A DNA stretch of 64,000 bases from positions 1 to 64,000 of the forward strand of contig CBDCHC010000001.1 in assembly GCA_965217075.1 (NCBI GenBank), in the 5' to 3' direction. The DNA is from CBDCHC01 sp965217075 (GTDB lineage: Bacteria > Pseudomonadota > Gammaproteobacteria > PS1 > Pseudothioglobaceae). This document shows, in pieces, positions 27,380-35,805 of the stretch. Positions within the stretch are counted from its first letter, which is position 1; every line of letters starts with the position of its first letter. A model generated the notes under the pieces. It was not told where the DNA came from and searched no databases. It saw nothing but the letters and a program-made list of their open reading frames with translations. The position numbers were made by a program, and so were the translations under genes.

Positions 27380-27433
27380 TACAAAGCTAAAATAAAACTG
27401 CTGATTATACAATATATTTATTAAAATAACTAA

Positions 27434-27904
27434 ATGAAAAAATTAATACCGTTACTTATATTATTAACCGCATTAAATGGTTGTACCATAAATAAAGCAA
27501 TTAATACAACAAGTACTAAAAACTATCAAATTATTGGTAAAGTAGGAATTAATTATAATAATAATAATTATGATAATAGTCAGTTTGAATTGATAAAAAA
27601 AAATGATACTTACGAATTAAACATAATTTCTACCCTTGGTATATATGTTAGCAATATTAACATCTACAATAATTATCTTAGCGTGGATGGTAAAGAGATA
27701 AAACAAAGCTTTACTAATTGGATGTTAATTAAATATGGCTGGGTATTTCCATTAAAACATTTAGAAAATATACTTTTTAATAAAAAAAATAAAATTGCAG
27801 TGGAAGATTGGTTGATTACAAAAAAAAATCTATTACTAAAATTTAATAATCCAGTTAAAAAAATAAAAATAAAAATAAAAATAAAACAAATAAAAATGCT
27901 ATAA
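27434..27904 (+). CDS. lolB: Outer-membrane lipoprotein receptor LolB
   Basis: Outer-membrane lipoprotein that accepts lipoproteins from LolA. The 156-residue product has a lipoprotein signal peptide with lipobox LNGC (Cys16) and then short beta strands such as YQIIGKVGINYN and QFELIKKNDTYELNII. Sequence alone is weak, but the position divergent from hemA is the conserved lolB place. It is shorter than the roughly 205-residue E. coli protein. ispE, the usual downstream gene, is absent. Confidence 0.75.
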   Translation: MKKLIPLLILLTALNGCTINKAINTTSTKNYQIIGKVGINYNNNNYDNSQFELIKKNDTYELNIISTLGIYVSNINIYNNYLSVDGKEIKQSFTNWMLIKYGWVFPLKHLENILFNKKNKIAVEDWLITKKNLLLKFNNPVKKIKIKIKIKQIKML

Positions 27905-27945
27905 AAAATAATATATCAATCTACTTATTAATTATTTTTTTAGTA

Positions 27946-27951
27946 TATAAT
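27946..27951 (+). promoter_or_regulatory. Candidate -10 box for hflK-hflC-hisZ-purA
   Basis: TATAAT within TAGTATATAATATCGCC, 28 bp before the hflK start, after a T run. No good -35 hexamer is visible, and AT-rich DNA gives many chance matches, so this is only a suggestion. Confidence 0.3.
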
Positions 27952-27979
27952 ATCGCCTTTTATTAATTTATAATTAAAG

Positions 27980-29143
27980 ATGAGTGAGCATAAGAATCCA
28001 TGGGGAAATAACAACCAAACTCCGCCAGATTTAGATGAAGTTATCGGTGATTTAAAAAATAAATTCGGTAATATGTTTGGTGGTAACGGTAAAACTAATA
28101 ACGCAAAAATTATAAATAATAAAAATTTTAATACCAGTAAAATAAAATATTTAGTATTATTGGCTATTATTATTTGGTTATTTTCTGGTATTTATATTAT
28201 TGATCCAGCAGAAAATGGCATAATAAAGCGTTTTGGTAAATTTGTAGAACAAACTACAGAAGGTCCTCATTGGCATATACCATATCCAATTGAAAATGTT
28301 ACCATTGTAAATGTATCTGAAATCCGCAAAATAGAAATTGGCTTTAGAAAAGTTAATTCTAGAACAAGAAAATTTGTTAGAAATATAGCGTCAGAATCGT
28401 TAATGCTAACTAAAGATAGTAATATTGTAAATGCTACATTTGAGATTCAATACAATATAAGTGATGCTAAAAATTATCTATTTAATGTACATTCCCCAGA
28501 AAAAACCTTAGAGCAGGTAGCAAACAGCGTTATTAGAGAGGTAATTGGCAAACATAATATGGATTATATTATTACAGAAGGTAGAGCAGATATAGCACAA
28601 GAAATAAAATTAACTGCACAAAAATTATTAGATTATTATAATATTGGGTTACATATAAAAACTATTAACTTTAATTCAGCACAAGCTCCAGATCAGGTGC
28701 AAGCTGCCTATAGCGATGTAACTAAAGCAAAAACAGATAAAGAACGCTATATAAATCAAGCAGAAGCTTATAAAAATGATATTTTGCCTAAAGCACGTGG
28801 CGCAAGTGCTAGAATTATTGAAGAAGCTAATGCTTACAAATCTAAGGTTATTTCTAAATCAGAAGGTGAAGCTGCTAGATTCGACAATATTTTAATAGAA
28901 TATAGTAAAGCACCAAAAGTAACAAAAGAAAGATTGTATAGAGAAACTATGGAAGAAGTTTTTTCTAAAACAAGCAAAATAGTATTAGATTCAAAAAATA
29001 ACTCACTTATGTATTTACCTATAGATAAAATAATCAAAAACAATACAACAAAAAATACAGCTAATGATATGGCAAATGATAACCAAGACAAAACAACAAA
29101 TGTAAATGTTAGAAATGTTTTTCGCAATAGAGGAGGGCAATAA
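27980..29143 (+). CDS. hflK: HflK, FtsH protease modulator subunit
   Basis: Membrane-anchored SPFH protein that forms a large cage with HflC around FtsH. The 387-residue product has a glycine-rich, basic N-tail (KNPWGNNNQTPPDLDEV) and a membrane helix at about residues 55-73. The SPFH domain includes IIKRFGKFVEQTTEGPHWHIPYP, and a long coiled region covers about residues 240-310. The C-terminal end is Asn/Thr-rich. Its stop overlaps the hflC start by one base. Confidence 0.96.
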   Translation: MSEHKNPWGNNNQTPPDLDEVIGDLKNKFGNMFGGNGKTNNAKIINNKNFNTSKIKYLVLLAIIIWLFSGIYIIDPAENGIIKRFGKFVEQTTEGPHWHIPYPIENVTIVNVSEIRKIEIGFRKVNSRTRKFVRNIASESLMLTKDSNIVNATFEIQYNISDAKNYLFNVHSPEKTLEQVANSVIREVIGKHNMDYIITEGRADIAQEIKLTAQKLLDYYNIGLHIKTINFNSAQAPDQVQAAYSDVTKAKTDKERYINQAEAYKNDILPKARGASARIIEEANAYKSKVISKSEGEAARFDNILIEYSKAPKVTKERLYRETMEEVFSKTSKIVLDSKNNSLMYLPIDKIIKNNTTKNTANDMANDNQDKTTNVNVRNVFRNRGGQ

Positions 29144-29997
29144 TGTTTAAAATTATCACACCAGTAGCTATAATTATTATATTTATTATCTTAACTTCTG
29201 CTCTTTATGTGGTTGATGAAAGAGAAATTGCCATTAAATTACGTTTAGGTAAAATAGTAGCTATAGAAACAACACCTGGTCTTAAATTTAAAACGCCTTT
29301 TGTTAATAATGTTGTGCGTTTTGATAAGAGAATTCAAACATTAGATGAAGCCCCAGATTTATTTTTAACTGGAGAAAAGAAAAATTTAATTGTAGATTCA
29401 TATATTAAATGGCGTATTAGTGATGTTGAGAAGTTTTATAAATCAACAGGCGGTAGCATTATAAGAGCTAATAATCGTTTATCTCAAATAGTTGCTACTG
29501 GGCTTAAAGGACAGTTTTCTAAAAGAACTATTGCTGAAGTTGTATCAGGAGAAAGAAATACAATTATGAGCAAAATAACTCAATTAACTCAAAATGGCTC
29601 TAAAGACTTTGGTATTGAAATAATAGATGTGCGCATTAAAAGAATTGATTTGCCACAAGATATAAGTAGATCAGTGTTTGATAGAATGAGTTCTGAAAGA
29701 GAAAGAGAAGCTAAAGAACATAGGTCAAAAGGGCGCGAAGAATCAGAGAGAATTAGAGCATCAGCAGATAAAGAAAAAACAATTATTATTGCTAATGCCT
29801 ATAGAGATTCTGAAAAAATTCGCGGTGAAGGAGATGCTAAAGCAACTAACAATTACGCTAAAGCTTATAATAAAAATTATAATTTTTATAAATTTTATCG
29901 CTCACTAGAGTCTTATAAAAAATCTTTTAATAGTAAGAGTGATATCTTATTATTAAATTCTGATAATAAATTTTTCAATAACTTTAATCCTAAATAA
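29143..29997 (+). CDS. hflC: HflC, FtsH protease modulator subunit
   Basis: SPFH partner of HflK. The 284-residue product has an N-terminal membrane helix (residues 4-22) and then VVDEREIAIKLRLGKIV and TPGLKFKTPFVNNVVRFDKR. The IDVRIKRIDLPQDISRSVFDRM segment and a coiled ERIRASADKEKTIIIANAYRDSEKIRGEGDA stretch (here in two parts) end in YKFYRSLESYKKSF. All are typical. A good RBS (GGAGGG, 29131-29136) precedes the ATG. Confidence 0.97.
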   Translation: MFKIITPVAIIIIFIILTSALYVVDEREIAIKLRLGKIVAIETTPGLKFKTPFVNNVVRFDKRIQTLDEAPDLFLTGEKKNLIVDSYIKWRISDVEKFYKSTGGSIIRANNRLSQIVATGLKGQFSKRTIAEVVSGERNTIMSKITQLTQNGSKDFGIEIIDVRIKRIDLPQDISRSVFDRMSSEREREAKEHRSKGREESERIRASADKEKTIIIANAYRDSEKIRGEGDAKATNNYAKAYNKNYNFYKFYRSLESYKKSFNSKSDILLLNSDNKFFNNFNPK

Positions 29998-29999
29998 CA

Positions 30000-30863
30000 A
30001 TGGCTACATGGGATTTTCCCTATAGAATAAGTGAAGTAATTGCAGATGAAGCGTTAAAAATAGAAAAAATAAGAAGAAAGCTTATTGATTTATATTTACA
30101 AAATTCTTATGAGTTGGTCATGTTACCTATAGTTGGCTTTGCTGACTTTACTAACGATAGTTTTAAGTTTAACGATAATCAAAGCGATAACACCTTAGAA
30201 ATAATTGCAGATATAACGCCAAAAATTGCTATAATTGACGCTAAATATAAAAAAAATACAGCTAAATATTGTTATATCAACCAAATAACTAAACCATATG
30301 CCGATGATTTTTATTCATCTAGAAATCCAATTCAAGTTGGAGCAGAAATTTATGGCGACAAACACATTACAGCTGACTTTGATATTATAACATTAATGAT
30401 AAAAAGCTTACTAATTTTAGATAAAAAAAATATCACTATAACTATTAGTAATATTGCAGTATTTAATAATATTATTAAATATTTAACGCTAGATTCTTAT
30501 AAAGCAGAACTTATAGACATATTTATACGTAAATCTATACCTGATTTAATATCAATTATAAAAAATAATAATATTAGAGATCAAGGTTATTTAACTGCTC
30601 TTATTAATAATGATATAACTAAAATTAACAAAGATATTTGTATTGAAGAAATAGATAAGGTTAAAAAATTAGCAGCTAAATTAAGTTGTAATGTTGTATG
30701 TGATTTTAGCGATATTAATGCTTATACTTATCATAGTGGCATTATATTTTCAGCATATCATAAAAATTATACTAAAGCAATAGCAAGAGGCGGTAGATAT
30801 GATGATTTAATTAATAATAGGGCAGCGACTGGTTTTTCATTTGATCTTAAATTTTTATTGTAA
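30000..30863 (+). CDS. hisZ: ATP phosphoribosyltransferase regulatory subunit HisZ, C-terminally short
   Basis: Catalytically inactive HisRS-like protein that activates and feedback-regulates short-form HisG in histidine synthesis. The 287-residue product starts WDFPYRISEVIADEALKIEKI and shows the class II-like motif 2 region and the histidine-site block YHSGIIFSAYHKN, then IARGGRYDDL and ATGFSFDLKFLL. Most gammaproteobacterial HisZ continue for some 60-100 residues after ATGFS, so this one is truncated at the C-terminus. The order hflC-hisZ-purA is the typical gammaproteobacterial context. Its TAA overlaps the purA ATG. Confidence 0.88.
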   Translation: MATWDFPYRISEVIADEALKIEKIRRKLIDLYLQNSYELVMLPIVGFADFTNDSFKFNDNQSDNTLEIIADITPKIAIIDAKYKKNTAKYCYINQITKPYADDFYSSRNPIQVGAEIYGDKHITADFDIITLMIKSLLILDKKNITITISNIAVFNNIIKYLTLDSYKAELIDIFIRKSIPDLISIIKNNNIRDQGYLTALINNDITKINKDICIEEIDKVKKLAAKLSCNVVCDFSDINAYTYHSGIIFSAYHKNYTKAIARGGRYDDLINNRAATGFSFDLKFLL

Positions 30864-32206
30864 TGGCAAAAAATATAATTGTAGTTGGCACTCAATGGGG
30901 AGACGAAGGTAAAGGCAAAATAGTAGATCTAATTACTAAAAATATAACTGCAGTTGTACGTTTTCAAGGCGGACATAATGCTGGTCATACTATTGTAATA
31001 AATGGTAAAAAAACCATATTACATTTAATTCCATCGGGTATTTTAAGAAATGATTTAAAATGTATAATAGCTCATGGAGTAGTACTTTTTATCCCTGCAT
31101 TACTCAAAGAAATAAACAAACTTAAAAATATTGGCATTGATGTAGCAAATAACTTAAAAATTAGCTACTTGTCTCCTTTAATTATGCCATACCACATTGC
31201 TATTGATAATGCAAGAGAAGGCGTATTAGGTAAAAATGCAATTGGTACTACAAAAAATGGTATAGGTCCGAGCTATGAAGATAAAGTAGCAAGAAGAGCA
31301 ATTAAAGTTATTGATTTGTTTAATGAAAAAATATTAGCAAAAAAATTACAAGAATCGTTAGAGTATTATAATTTTATCTTAGGTAATTTTTATAAACAAA
31401 AAACTTTTAATTACAATGAGATATTAACACAATATTTAAAATATGCTGAAATAATAAAACCAATGGCAATAGATAGCATAAATTATCTACATAATTTAAT
31501 TGCTACTAATAAACAAATATTATTTGAAGGAGCGCAGGGAACGCTACTTGATATAGATTATGGTACCTATCCTTTTGTTACTTCATCAAATACTGTATCA
31601 GCTGGAGCCTTAATAGGCTCTGGAGTTGGCATTAAAGATATCGATTATATTTTAGGCATAACTAAGGCTTATACTACTAGAGTTGGTAGTGGTCCATTTC
31701 CTACAGAGCTACTATACGATGTAACTACCAATAAAGGAGATAAGATTGGTAAAGAGCTGTCTGATCGTGGGCATGAATTTGGCGCCACAACAGGTAGGGC
31801 CAGAAGATGTGGCTGGCTTGATATGGTAGCGCTTAATTATTCTTTTAAAATAAATAGCTTAACTGGTATTTGTTTAACAAAACTTGATGTACTAGATACT
31901 ATAAAAATAATAAAAATTTGTATTGCTTACAATATAGATGGAGTTAAAACTACTGCACCTATTTTTAGTGCAGAAAATTACTATAAAGCAAAACCTATTT
32001 ATTTAGAAATAGATGGCTGGTGCTCTTCTACAATTGGTATTAATAAGTTTGATAAATTACCAGTTAATGCAAAAAAATATATCCAAAAAATTGAAGAATT
32101 AAGTAATTTACCAGTTGATATTATCTCTACTGGACCAGACCGCGAACAAACAATAATACTAAAAAATCCTTTTAACCAAAACAATATATCTTCATTATCA
32201 ATATAA
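30863..32206 (+). CDS. purA: Adenylosuccinate synthetase
   Basis: GTP-dependent ligase of IMP and aspartate in AMP synthesis. The 447-residue product begins NIIVVGTQWGDEGKGKIVDL (GTP P-loop with catalytic Asp), followed by GGHNAGHTIV, GIGPSYEDKVARRAI and FEGAQGTLLDIDYGTYPFVTS. The end has ISTGPDREQTI. Length is about 15 residues above the E. coli enzyme. The 3' 208 bases are overlapped on the other strand by a glycosyltransferase frame. Confidence 0.98.
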   Translation: MAKNIIVVGTQWGDEGKGKIVDLITKNITAVVRFQGGHNAGHTIVINGKKTILHLIPSGILRNDLKCIIAHGVVLFIPALLKEINKLKNIGIDVANNLKISYLSPLIMPYHIAIDNAREGVLGKNAIGTTKNGIGPSYEDKVARRAIKVIDLFNEKILAKKLQESLEYYNFILGNFYKQKTFNYNEILTQYLKYAEIIKPMAIDSINYLHNLIATNKQILFEGAQGTLLDIDYGTYPFVTSSNTVSAGALIGSGVGIKDIDYILGITKAYTTRVGSGPFPTELLYDVTTNKGDKIGKELSDRGHEFGATTGRARRCGWLDMVALNYSFKINSLTGICLTKLDVLDTIKIIKICIAYNIDGVKTTAPIFSAENYYKAKPIYLEIDGWCSSTIGINKFDKLPVNAKKYIQKIEELSNLPVDIISTGPDREQTIILKNPFNQNNISSLSI

Positions 32207-32937
32207 GTCCATTTACTTTTTGGTCTATCAATATATTGAAAAAACTCATTAGTAAAACTACCCTGAATACAAGTATTACGATAAAATCTATAATTAACTT
32301 TAGTGACTCCAATAGCTTTATTTAAAGTAATTGGCCCTGTTAAAGCATAAACACCACCATCAATATTTTTTTGTTCAATATTTTTAATAATAATATTTAT
32401 AGTTTTTTGTAGAATTTCATTATTTTTATCAGAAGCAATAAAATAATTTGTATAATGCTGTTTATTAAATACAATTAATTCTTTGTCTTGTTTTTTTATC
32501 ATTTTACTAATAGGCCAAACAACATGAGCATCAATATCTATATATACTCCACCATAATAATTTAATACAAAAATCCTCCATAAGTCGGCTTGAGCTGCTC
32601 CATTATTTATTTTTTTAAAAGCTGAAAAAATCTTTTTTGAAGAGTATTTATGCATAAATTCATATCTTTTTGCAGTATTTAAGAAGCGATATTCATAATC
32701 ATAACTCATTAATCTATTAAAAAGATAGTTTACATAAATTGGTAAGCTTACTTTATCAGTAAAATTAGTCTGCCAAATAACTTTAGGTATTCTATGTTGG
32801 TTTTTTATTTTTAATAAAGGCATTGATTTACAAGGAATAGTAAATCTAACTTTTGGAAAAATAAAATAAAAAATATAGCTAAATATCTTAATAAAAGTAC
32901 CTAAAATTTTACAAAAACGATTAACAATAATTGGCAT
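31999..32937 (-). CDS. Glycosyltransferase with DXD sugar-binding motif
   Basis: A 312-residue protein of the capsular-polysaccharide/mannosyl-transferase-like 'DXD sugar-binding' group. Key features are IPKVIWQTNFTD (near residue 55), AAQADLWRIFVLNYYGGVYIDIDAHV (here quoted in part: YYGGVYIDIDAHV with the DXD), and ALTGPITLNKAI. The N-terminus has a hydrophobic stretch (residues 10-27), possibly a membrane anchor. From about residue 244 the frame runs antisense into the end of purA for 208 bp, and that tail shows no family features. The original stop was probably lost near 32206. A surface-glycan or lipid-linked sugar role is likely; the acceptor is unknown. Confidence 0.78.
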   Translation of the reverse strand: MPIIVNRFCKILGTFIKIFSYIFYFIFPKVRFTIPCKSMPLLKIKNQHRIPKVIWQTNFTDKVSLPIYVNYLFNRLMSYDYEYRFLNTAKRYEFMHKYSSKKIFSAFKKINNGAAQADLWRIFVLNYYGGVYIDIDAHVVWPISKMIKKQDKELIVFNKQHYTNYFIASDKNNEILQKTINIIIKNIEQKNIDGGVYALTGPITLNKAIGVTKVNYRFYRNTCIQGSFTNEFFQYIDRPKSKWTYIDNEDILFWLKGFFSIIVCSRSGPVEIISTGKLLNSSIFWIYFFALTGNLSNLLIPIVEEHQPSISK

Positions 32938-32945
32938 AATAAAAT

Positions 32946-33746
32946 TTAATTAAAAAAAATATTTAATTCTTCTTTGCTAAAACCAGCTTTTAATCTAGCG
33001 ACTTTGTTAAATGAAGTAGAGTGTTGTGGTTTTATATTAGCTAAATGTTTATTAATTAATTTTTTAAAAGTAATTATATAATCTAAATTTCTTTCATCAC
33101 ATAAATACTTATACCAATAATTGCCAATTTTTACATGTCCAATTTCATCTTCATAAATTACTTGCAGTATAACAGCCATTTTATTAAATTTAGATTTAGT
33201 GAATTTTTTAATAATATTAGGAGTAACATCCAAGCCACGAGCCTCTAAAACTCTTGGTACTAAAGCCATACGAGCTAATATATCGTAATCAGTTTTTACT
33301 GCCATTTCCCATAAATTATTATGCGCGTCAAAATCACCATAATCATAATTAATTTCTAATAAATAATTACGAATTAGATTAAAATGTTTTGCCTCCTCTG
33401 CTGCTATTTTTAACCAATCTATATAGTATTTATTAGGCATGTTTTGAAAACGGTAAATAGCATCAAGAGCTAAGTTTATAGCATTAAATTCTATATGACA
33501 AATAGCATGTATAGTACTAATTAAACCAATACAACTATTTGACTTATTATTAATTGTAACAAAAGGCACCAAATTAGGCTTATCACCCATACCTGGCTTA
33601 TTTATTTTTATAACATTTATTGGTTTAAAGTTTAGGCTATTATTTTCTGCTAATTTTATTATCTGCTTTATAAATATAATTTTTTTAATATGTGATTTTT
33701 CCATTAAAGCATTAAAGCTTAAGTTAAATATATTATAATTATCCAT
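32946..33746 (-). CDS. DUF455 ferritin-like protein
   Basis: About 266 residues when started at the ATG of 33744-33746 (MDNYNIFNLSF). It has the family hallmarks HIEFNAINLALDAIYRF, WLKIAAEEAKHFNLIRNYL, YGDFDAHNNLWEMAVKT, MALVPRVLEARGLDVTP and IYEDEIGHVKIGNYWY. The Glu and His residues in these blocks form a likely di-metal site of the ferritin-like superfamily. The biochemical role of DUF455 is not established; some relatives are annotated as tRNA hydroxylase-like, but I do not claim this. It overlaps ratA by 8 bp. Confidence 0.85.
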   Translation of the reverse strand: MDNYNIFNLSFNALMEKSHIKKIIFIKQIIKLAENNSLNFKPINVIKINKPGMGDKPNLVPFVTINNKSNSCIGLISTIHAICHIEFNAINLALDAIYRFQNMPNKYYIDWLKIAAEEAKHFNLIRNYLLEINYDYGDFDAHNNLWEMAVKTDYDILARMALVPRVLEARGLDVTPNIIKKFTKSKFNKMAVILQVIYEDEIGHVKIGNYWYKYLCDERNLDYIITFKKLINKHLANIKPQHSTSFNKVARLKAGFSKEELNIFFN

Positions 33747-34170
33747 ATACATGTTTTGCTCTAATAACAAAAGCATCTAACTGAGAATTAGCTATTATCC
33801 TAAAAGTAGGTGCAAGCGCAAGATCTGTAAATTTTGACTTAAAAGAGAATTTTAATTCAAAAATTATTTTACAAGAAGTATCATTAAGCTCTAAAAAACT
33901 CCATTTACCATATAATTCCTTAAAAGGACCATCTACCAGTTCCATTATTATTTCATTATTAGGAGTTAGTGTATTTAATGTAATAAATTTTTGCTTAAAT
34001 AACGACTTATTAATCATAAGATATGCAGTAATCTTATTCTCAACTTGTGTTAATATGCCACTATCACTGCACCAATTTAAAAACTGATGATAGCTATTTA
34101 TATCAATTATTAAATTAAACATTTGTAAACAAGAATATGGTAGTATAGCTGTTTTTGAAATATGATGCAT
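33739..34170 (-). CDS. ratA: RatA-like START/SRPBCC protein
   Basis: A 143-residue START-fold (polyketide cyclase-like) protein. Blocks are ILPYSCLQMFNLIIDINSYHQFLNWC at the start (quoted part: YSCLQMFNLIIDINSYHQF), VDGPFKELYGKWSFLEL and IFELKFSFKSKF. These match the YfjG/RatA family, which in E. coli was described as a ribosome-association inhibitor and elsewhere linked to ubiquinone binding (Coq10-like). The divergent position next to smpB is the conserved gammaproteobacterial one. A TA role should not be assumed, as the partner RatB gene is absent. Confidence 0.85.
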   Translation of the reverse strand: MHHISKTAILPYSCLQMFNLIIDINSYHQFLNWCSDSGILTQVENKITAYLMINKSLFKQKFITLNTLTPNNEIIMELVDGPFKELYGKWSFLELNDTSCKIIFELKFSFKSKFTDLALAPTFRIIANSQLDAFVIRAKHVYG

Positions 34171-34181
34171 GCTTTAAAATA

Positions 34182-34646
34182 ATGGTTAAAAATAATAATA
34201 CAATTGCTCTTAATAAAAAAGTCTTACATGATTATTTTATAGAACAAACATTTGAAGCTGGAATTAGTTTGTTAGGCTGGGAAGTAAAAAGTTTACGTAA
34301 CAAGAAAATACAATTAAAGGAAAGCTATATTAACACTAGCAGTAAAGAATTATTTTTAATTGGCGCTCATATTTCTCCATTAATAACTGCATCTAATCAT
34401 ATAGATACAAACCCAGTACGTAGCAGAAAATTATTATTGCATGCGATAGAAATAAAAAAAATTAAAGATAAAATAGGGCAGAAGGGTTTAACAGCTTTAG
34501 CATTAAGCCTTTACTGGGTAAGAGGAAAAATTAAATTAAAAGTTGTTATAGCTAAAGGTAAAAAAAATTATGATAAACGTCAAGTTCTTAAGGAAAAAGA
34601 TTGGCAAAGAAGCAAACAAATACTGTTAAAAATGAAAAATAGATAA
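34182..34646 (+). CDS. smpB: SsrA-binding protein SmpB
   Basis: Binds tmRNA for trans-translation. Start at the ATG of 34182 (MVKNNNTIALNKKVLHDYF); an upstream frame would overlap ratA. About 154 residues, with the family blocks YFIEQTFEAGISLLGWEVKSLR, here in part FEAGISLLGWEVKSLRNKK, then GAHISPLITASNH and the C-terminal helix KKNYDKRQVLKEKDWQR. The tmRNA gene ssrA often lies just downstream but none was recognised in the 532-bp gap that follows. Confidence 0.97.
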   Translation: MVKNNNTIALNKKVLHDYFIEQTFEAGISLLGWEVKSLRNKKIQLKESYINTSSKELFLIGAHISPLITASNHIDTNPVRSRKLLLHAIEIKKIKDKIGQKGLTALALSLYWVRGKIKLKVVIAKGKKNYDKRQVLKEKDWQRSKQILLKMKNR

Positions 34647-35178
34647 ATTACTTAAAAATTAATGTCACTTTAAAAATATATTAACATGACAATATATCTC
34701 AATAAAACAAATATAAACTTAATTATCATATTACATAACACAAACTAAGCTAACCCATATATCTACTTATAATACTTGAAAATACTTATTAATTTAGCTT
34801 GATTAATAAATAAGGTTGATAACAATTTCAATAATAGAAAAGATTGCTATAGTGTGGGTTATAGTGTAGCTTGAATACAAATAATAAATTACGCAGATAG
34901 GGTATATTTAAATATAGCTAAATTACATAATTTAACATAATATAGATTATACGAAGTTAGTTATTTGTTTTTTACAAAAATTTAGACCTTACTTAAAACT
35001 TACTTGTTTAAGCATGCCTTAAGCATGCTTAAAGAACTTTCCCTTACTTAAAAAGCTAATTTAAAAGCCTTTAATAGTTATTTAATTAAATATTTACTAG
35101 TAAATACTATAATGCTAATAACAATATAAATAATATTTACACTATTAATAGAATGCTTTTTATTAAAAATAACTTTAA
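34647..35178. other. Gene-free stretch, 532 bp
   Basis: No frame of useful length and no RNA gene was recognised. It is very AT-rich. A tandem copy of TTAAGCATGC at 35008-35017 and 35019-35028 surrounds GCATGC palindromes, and the 12-mer CCTTACTTAAAA occurs at 34987-34998 and 35042-35053. These may be the remains of regulatory sites or of a decayed gene. I looked for tmRNA because of smpB and saw neither a GGGGCUG-like start nor a TCCACCA-like end. Confidence 0.5.
35008..35028. repeat. Tandem TTAAGCATGC pair with GCATGC palindromes
   Basis: Two copies of a 10-mer separated by one base in the gene-free stretch. Each contains the palindrome GCATGC and together they can form a hairpin. They lie 150 bp beyond the 3' end of the winged-helix gene. 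No function known. Confidence 0.6.
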
Positions 35179-35541
35179 TTATATTTTTTTAGCTCTAACA
35201 AATTTATTAGTTAACCTATATTTTTGTTTTGGACTTTTTATTTTATGTGGTTCAGTTCTTACTAAATAACCAAATTTAAGTAGTGGATTTAATATTTTTT
35301 GTCTAAATTTAGTTCTATTAGTTCTTTTTAAAATACCCATTAAATCTAATAAAGTATTTTCTATATTACATTTTTTAAGAATTTTTATATGTTCTAAACT
35401 TAGTCCCTTCTTAGTCCCATATTCGTTATTTATATAATTAATTAAAGGTGTTTTGTTTTTATTTTTAGTACTTGTTCTTCGTCTACTATTTATTCTTTTT
35501 TTTGACTTTTGATAAGCAACTCCAAAAATACTATTCCCCAT
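35179..35541 (-). CDS. Orphan winged-helix protein, Fic/AlbA-associated C-terminal type
   Basis: A 120-residue basic protein. Residues 10-35 are Arg/Lys-rich and probably unstructured (KSKKRINSRRRTSTKNKNK). From about residue 50 the sequence LSLEHIKILKKCNIENTLLD, LMGILKRTNRTKFRQKILNP and LLKFGYLVRTEP then SPKQKYRLT matches the winged-helix domain found at the C-terminus of Fic proteins and of AlbA-type (RecG-like) transcription regulators. The main N-terminal domain is missing, so this is a stand-alone regulator or the remnant of a longer gene. It is divergent from the HTH-NadE fusion across a 264-bp gap. Confidence 0.6.
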   Translation of the reverse strand: MGNSIFGVAYQKSKKRINSRRRTSTKNKNKTPLINYINNEYGTKKGLSLEHIKILKKCNIENTLLDLMGILKRTNRTKFRQKILNPLLKFGYLVRTEPHKIKSPKQKYRLTNKFVRAKKI

Positions 35542-35689
35542 AAATATATAAAATTTATTAAATTAAGCTAGTATTTTACTAAAATATATCTAATTTATTG
35601 TAAATAATATATATATTAAAGTTTATAAAGGAAAATCACCTCAAAATAAAGTTAAAAAACTATTTTAAATCAACTAGTTAAATAAAATA

Positions 35690-35739
35690 TAGTTATTTTT
35701 TACCTGTGTATAAAAATATATTAGTTATTTTTTACCTGT
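35690..35739. promoter_or_regulatory. Twin 18-bp direct repeats upstream of the HTH-NadE gene
   Basis: TAGTTATTTTTTACCTGT occurs exactly at 35690-35707 and again at 35722-35739, with starts 32 bp apart (three helical turns). A weaker third copy (TAGTATTTTTTAACTA) begins at 35742. They end 64-70 bp before the ATG of the fusion gene. Spacing and position fit an operator for a DNA-binding protein; the fused HTH or the divergent winged-helix protein are candidates. Confidence 0.5.
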
Positions 35740-35805
35740 ATTAGTATTTTTTAACTAAAATAATTTCTTTAACAATAACTTTAAGAATAAAACAACCAAT
35801 ACTAA

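Noticed and set aside
33739..34170. RatA as half of a toxin-antitoxin pair
   Set aside because: The partner RatB is absent and the family is also described as Coq10-like; position next to smpB reflects ancient synteny.
34647..35178. tmRNA gene expected next to smpB
   Set aside because: No recognisable 5' or 3' acceptor-stem pair or tag-peptide reading frame; the stretch is too AT-rich for a tRNA-like domain.
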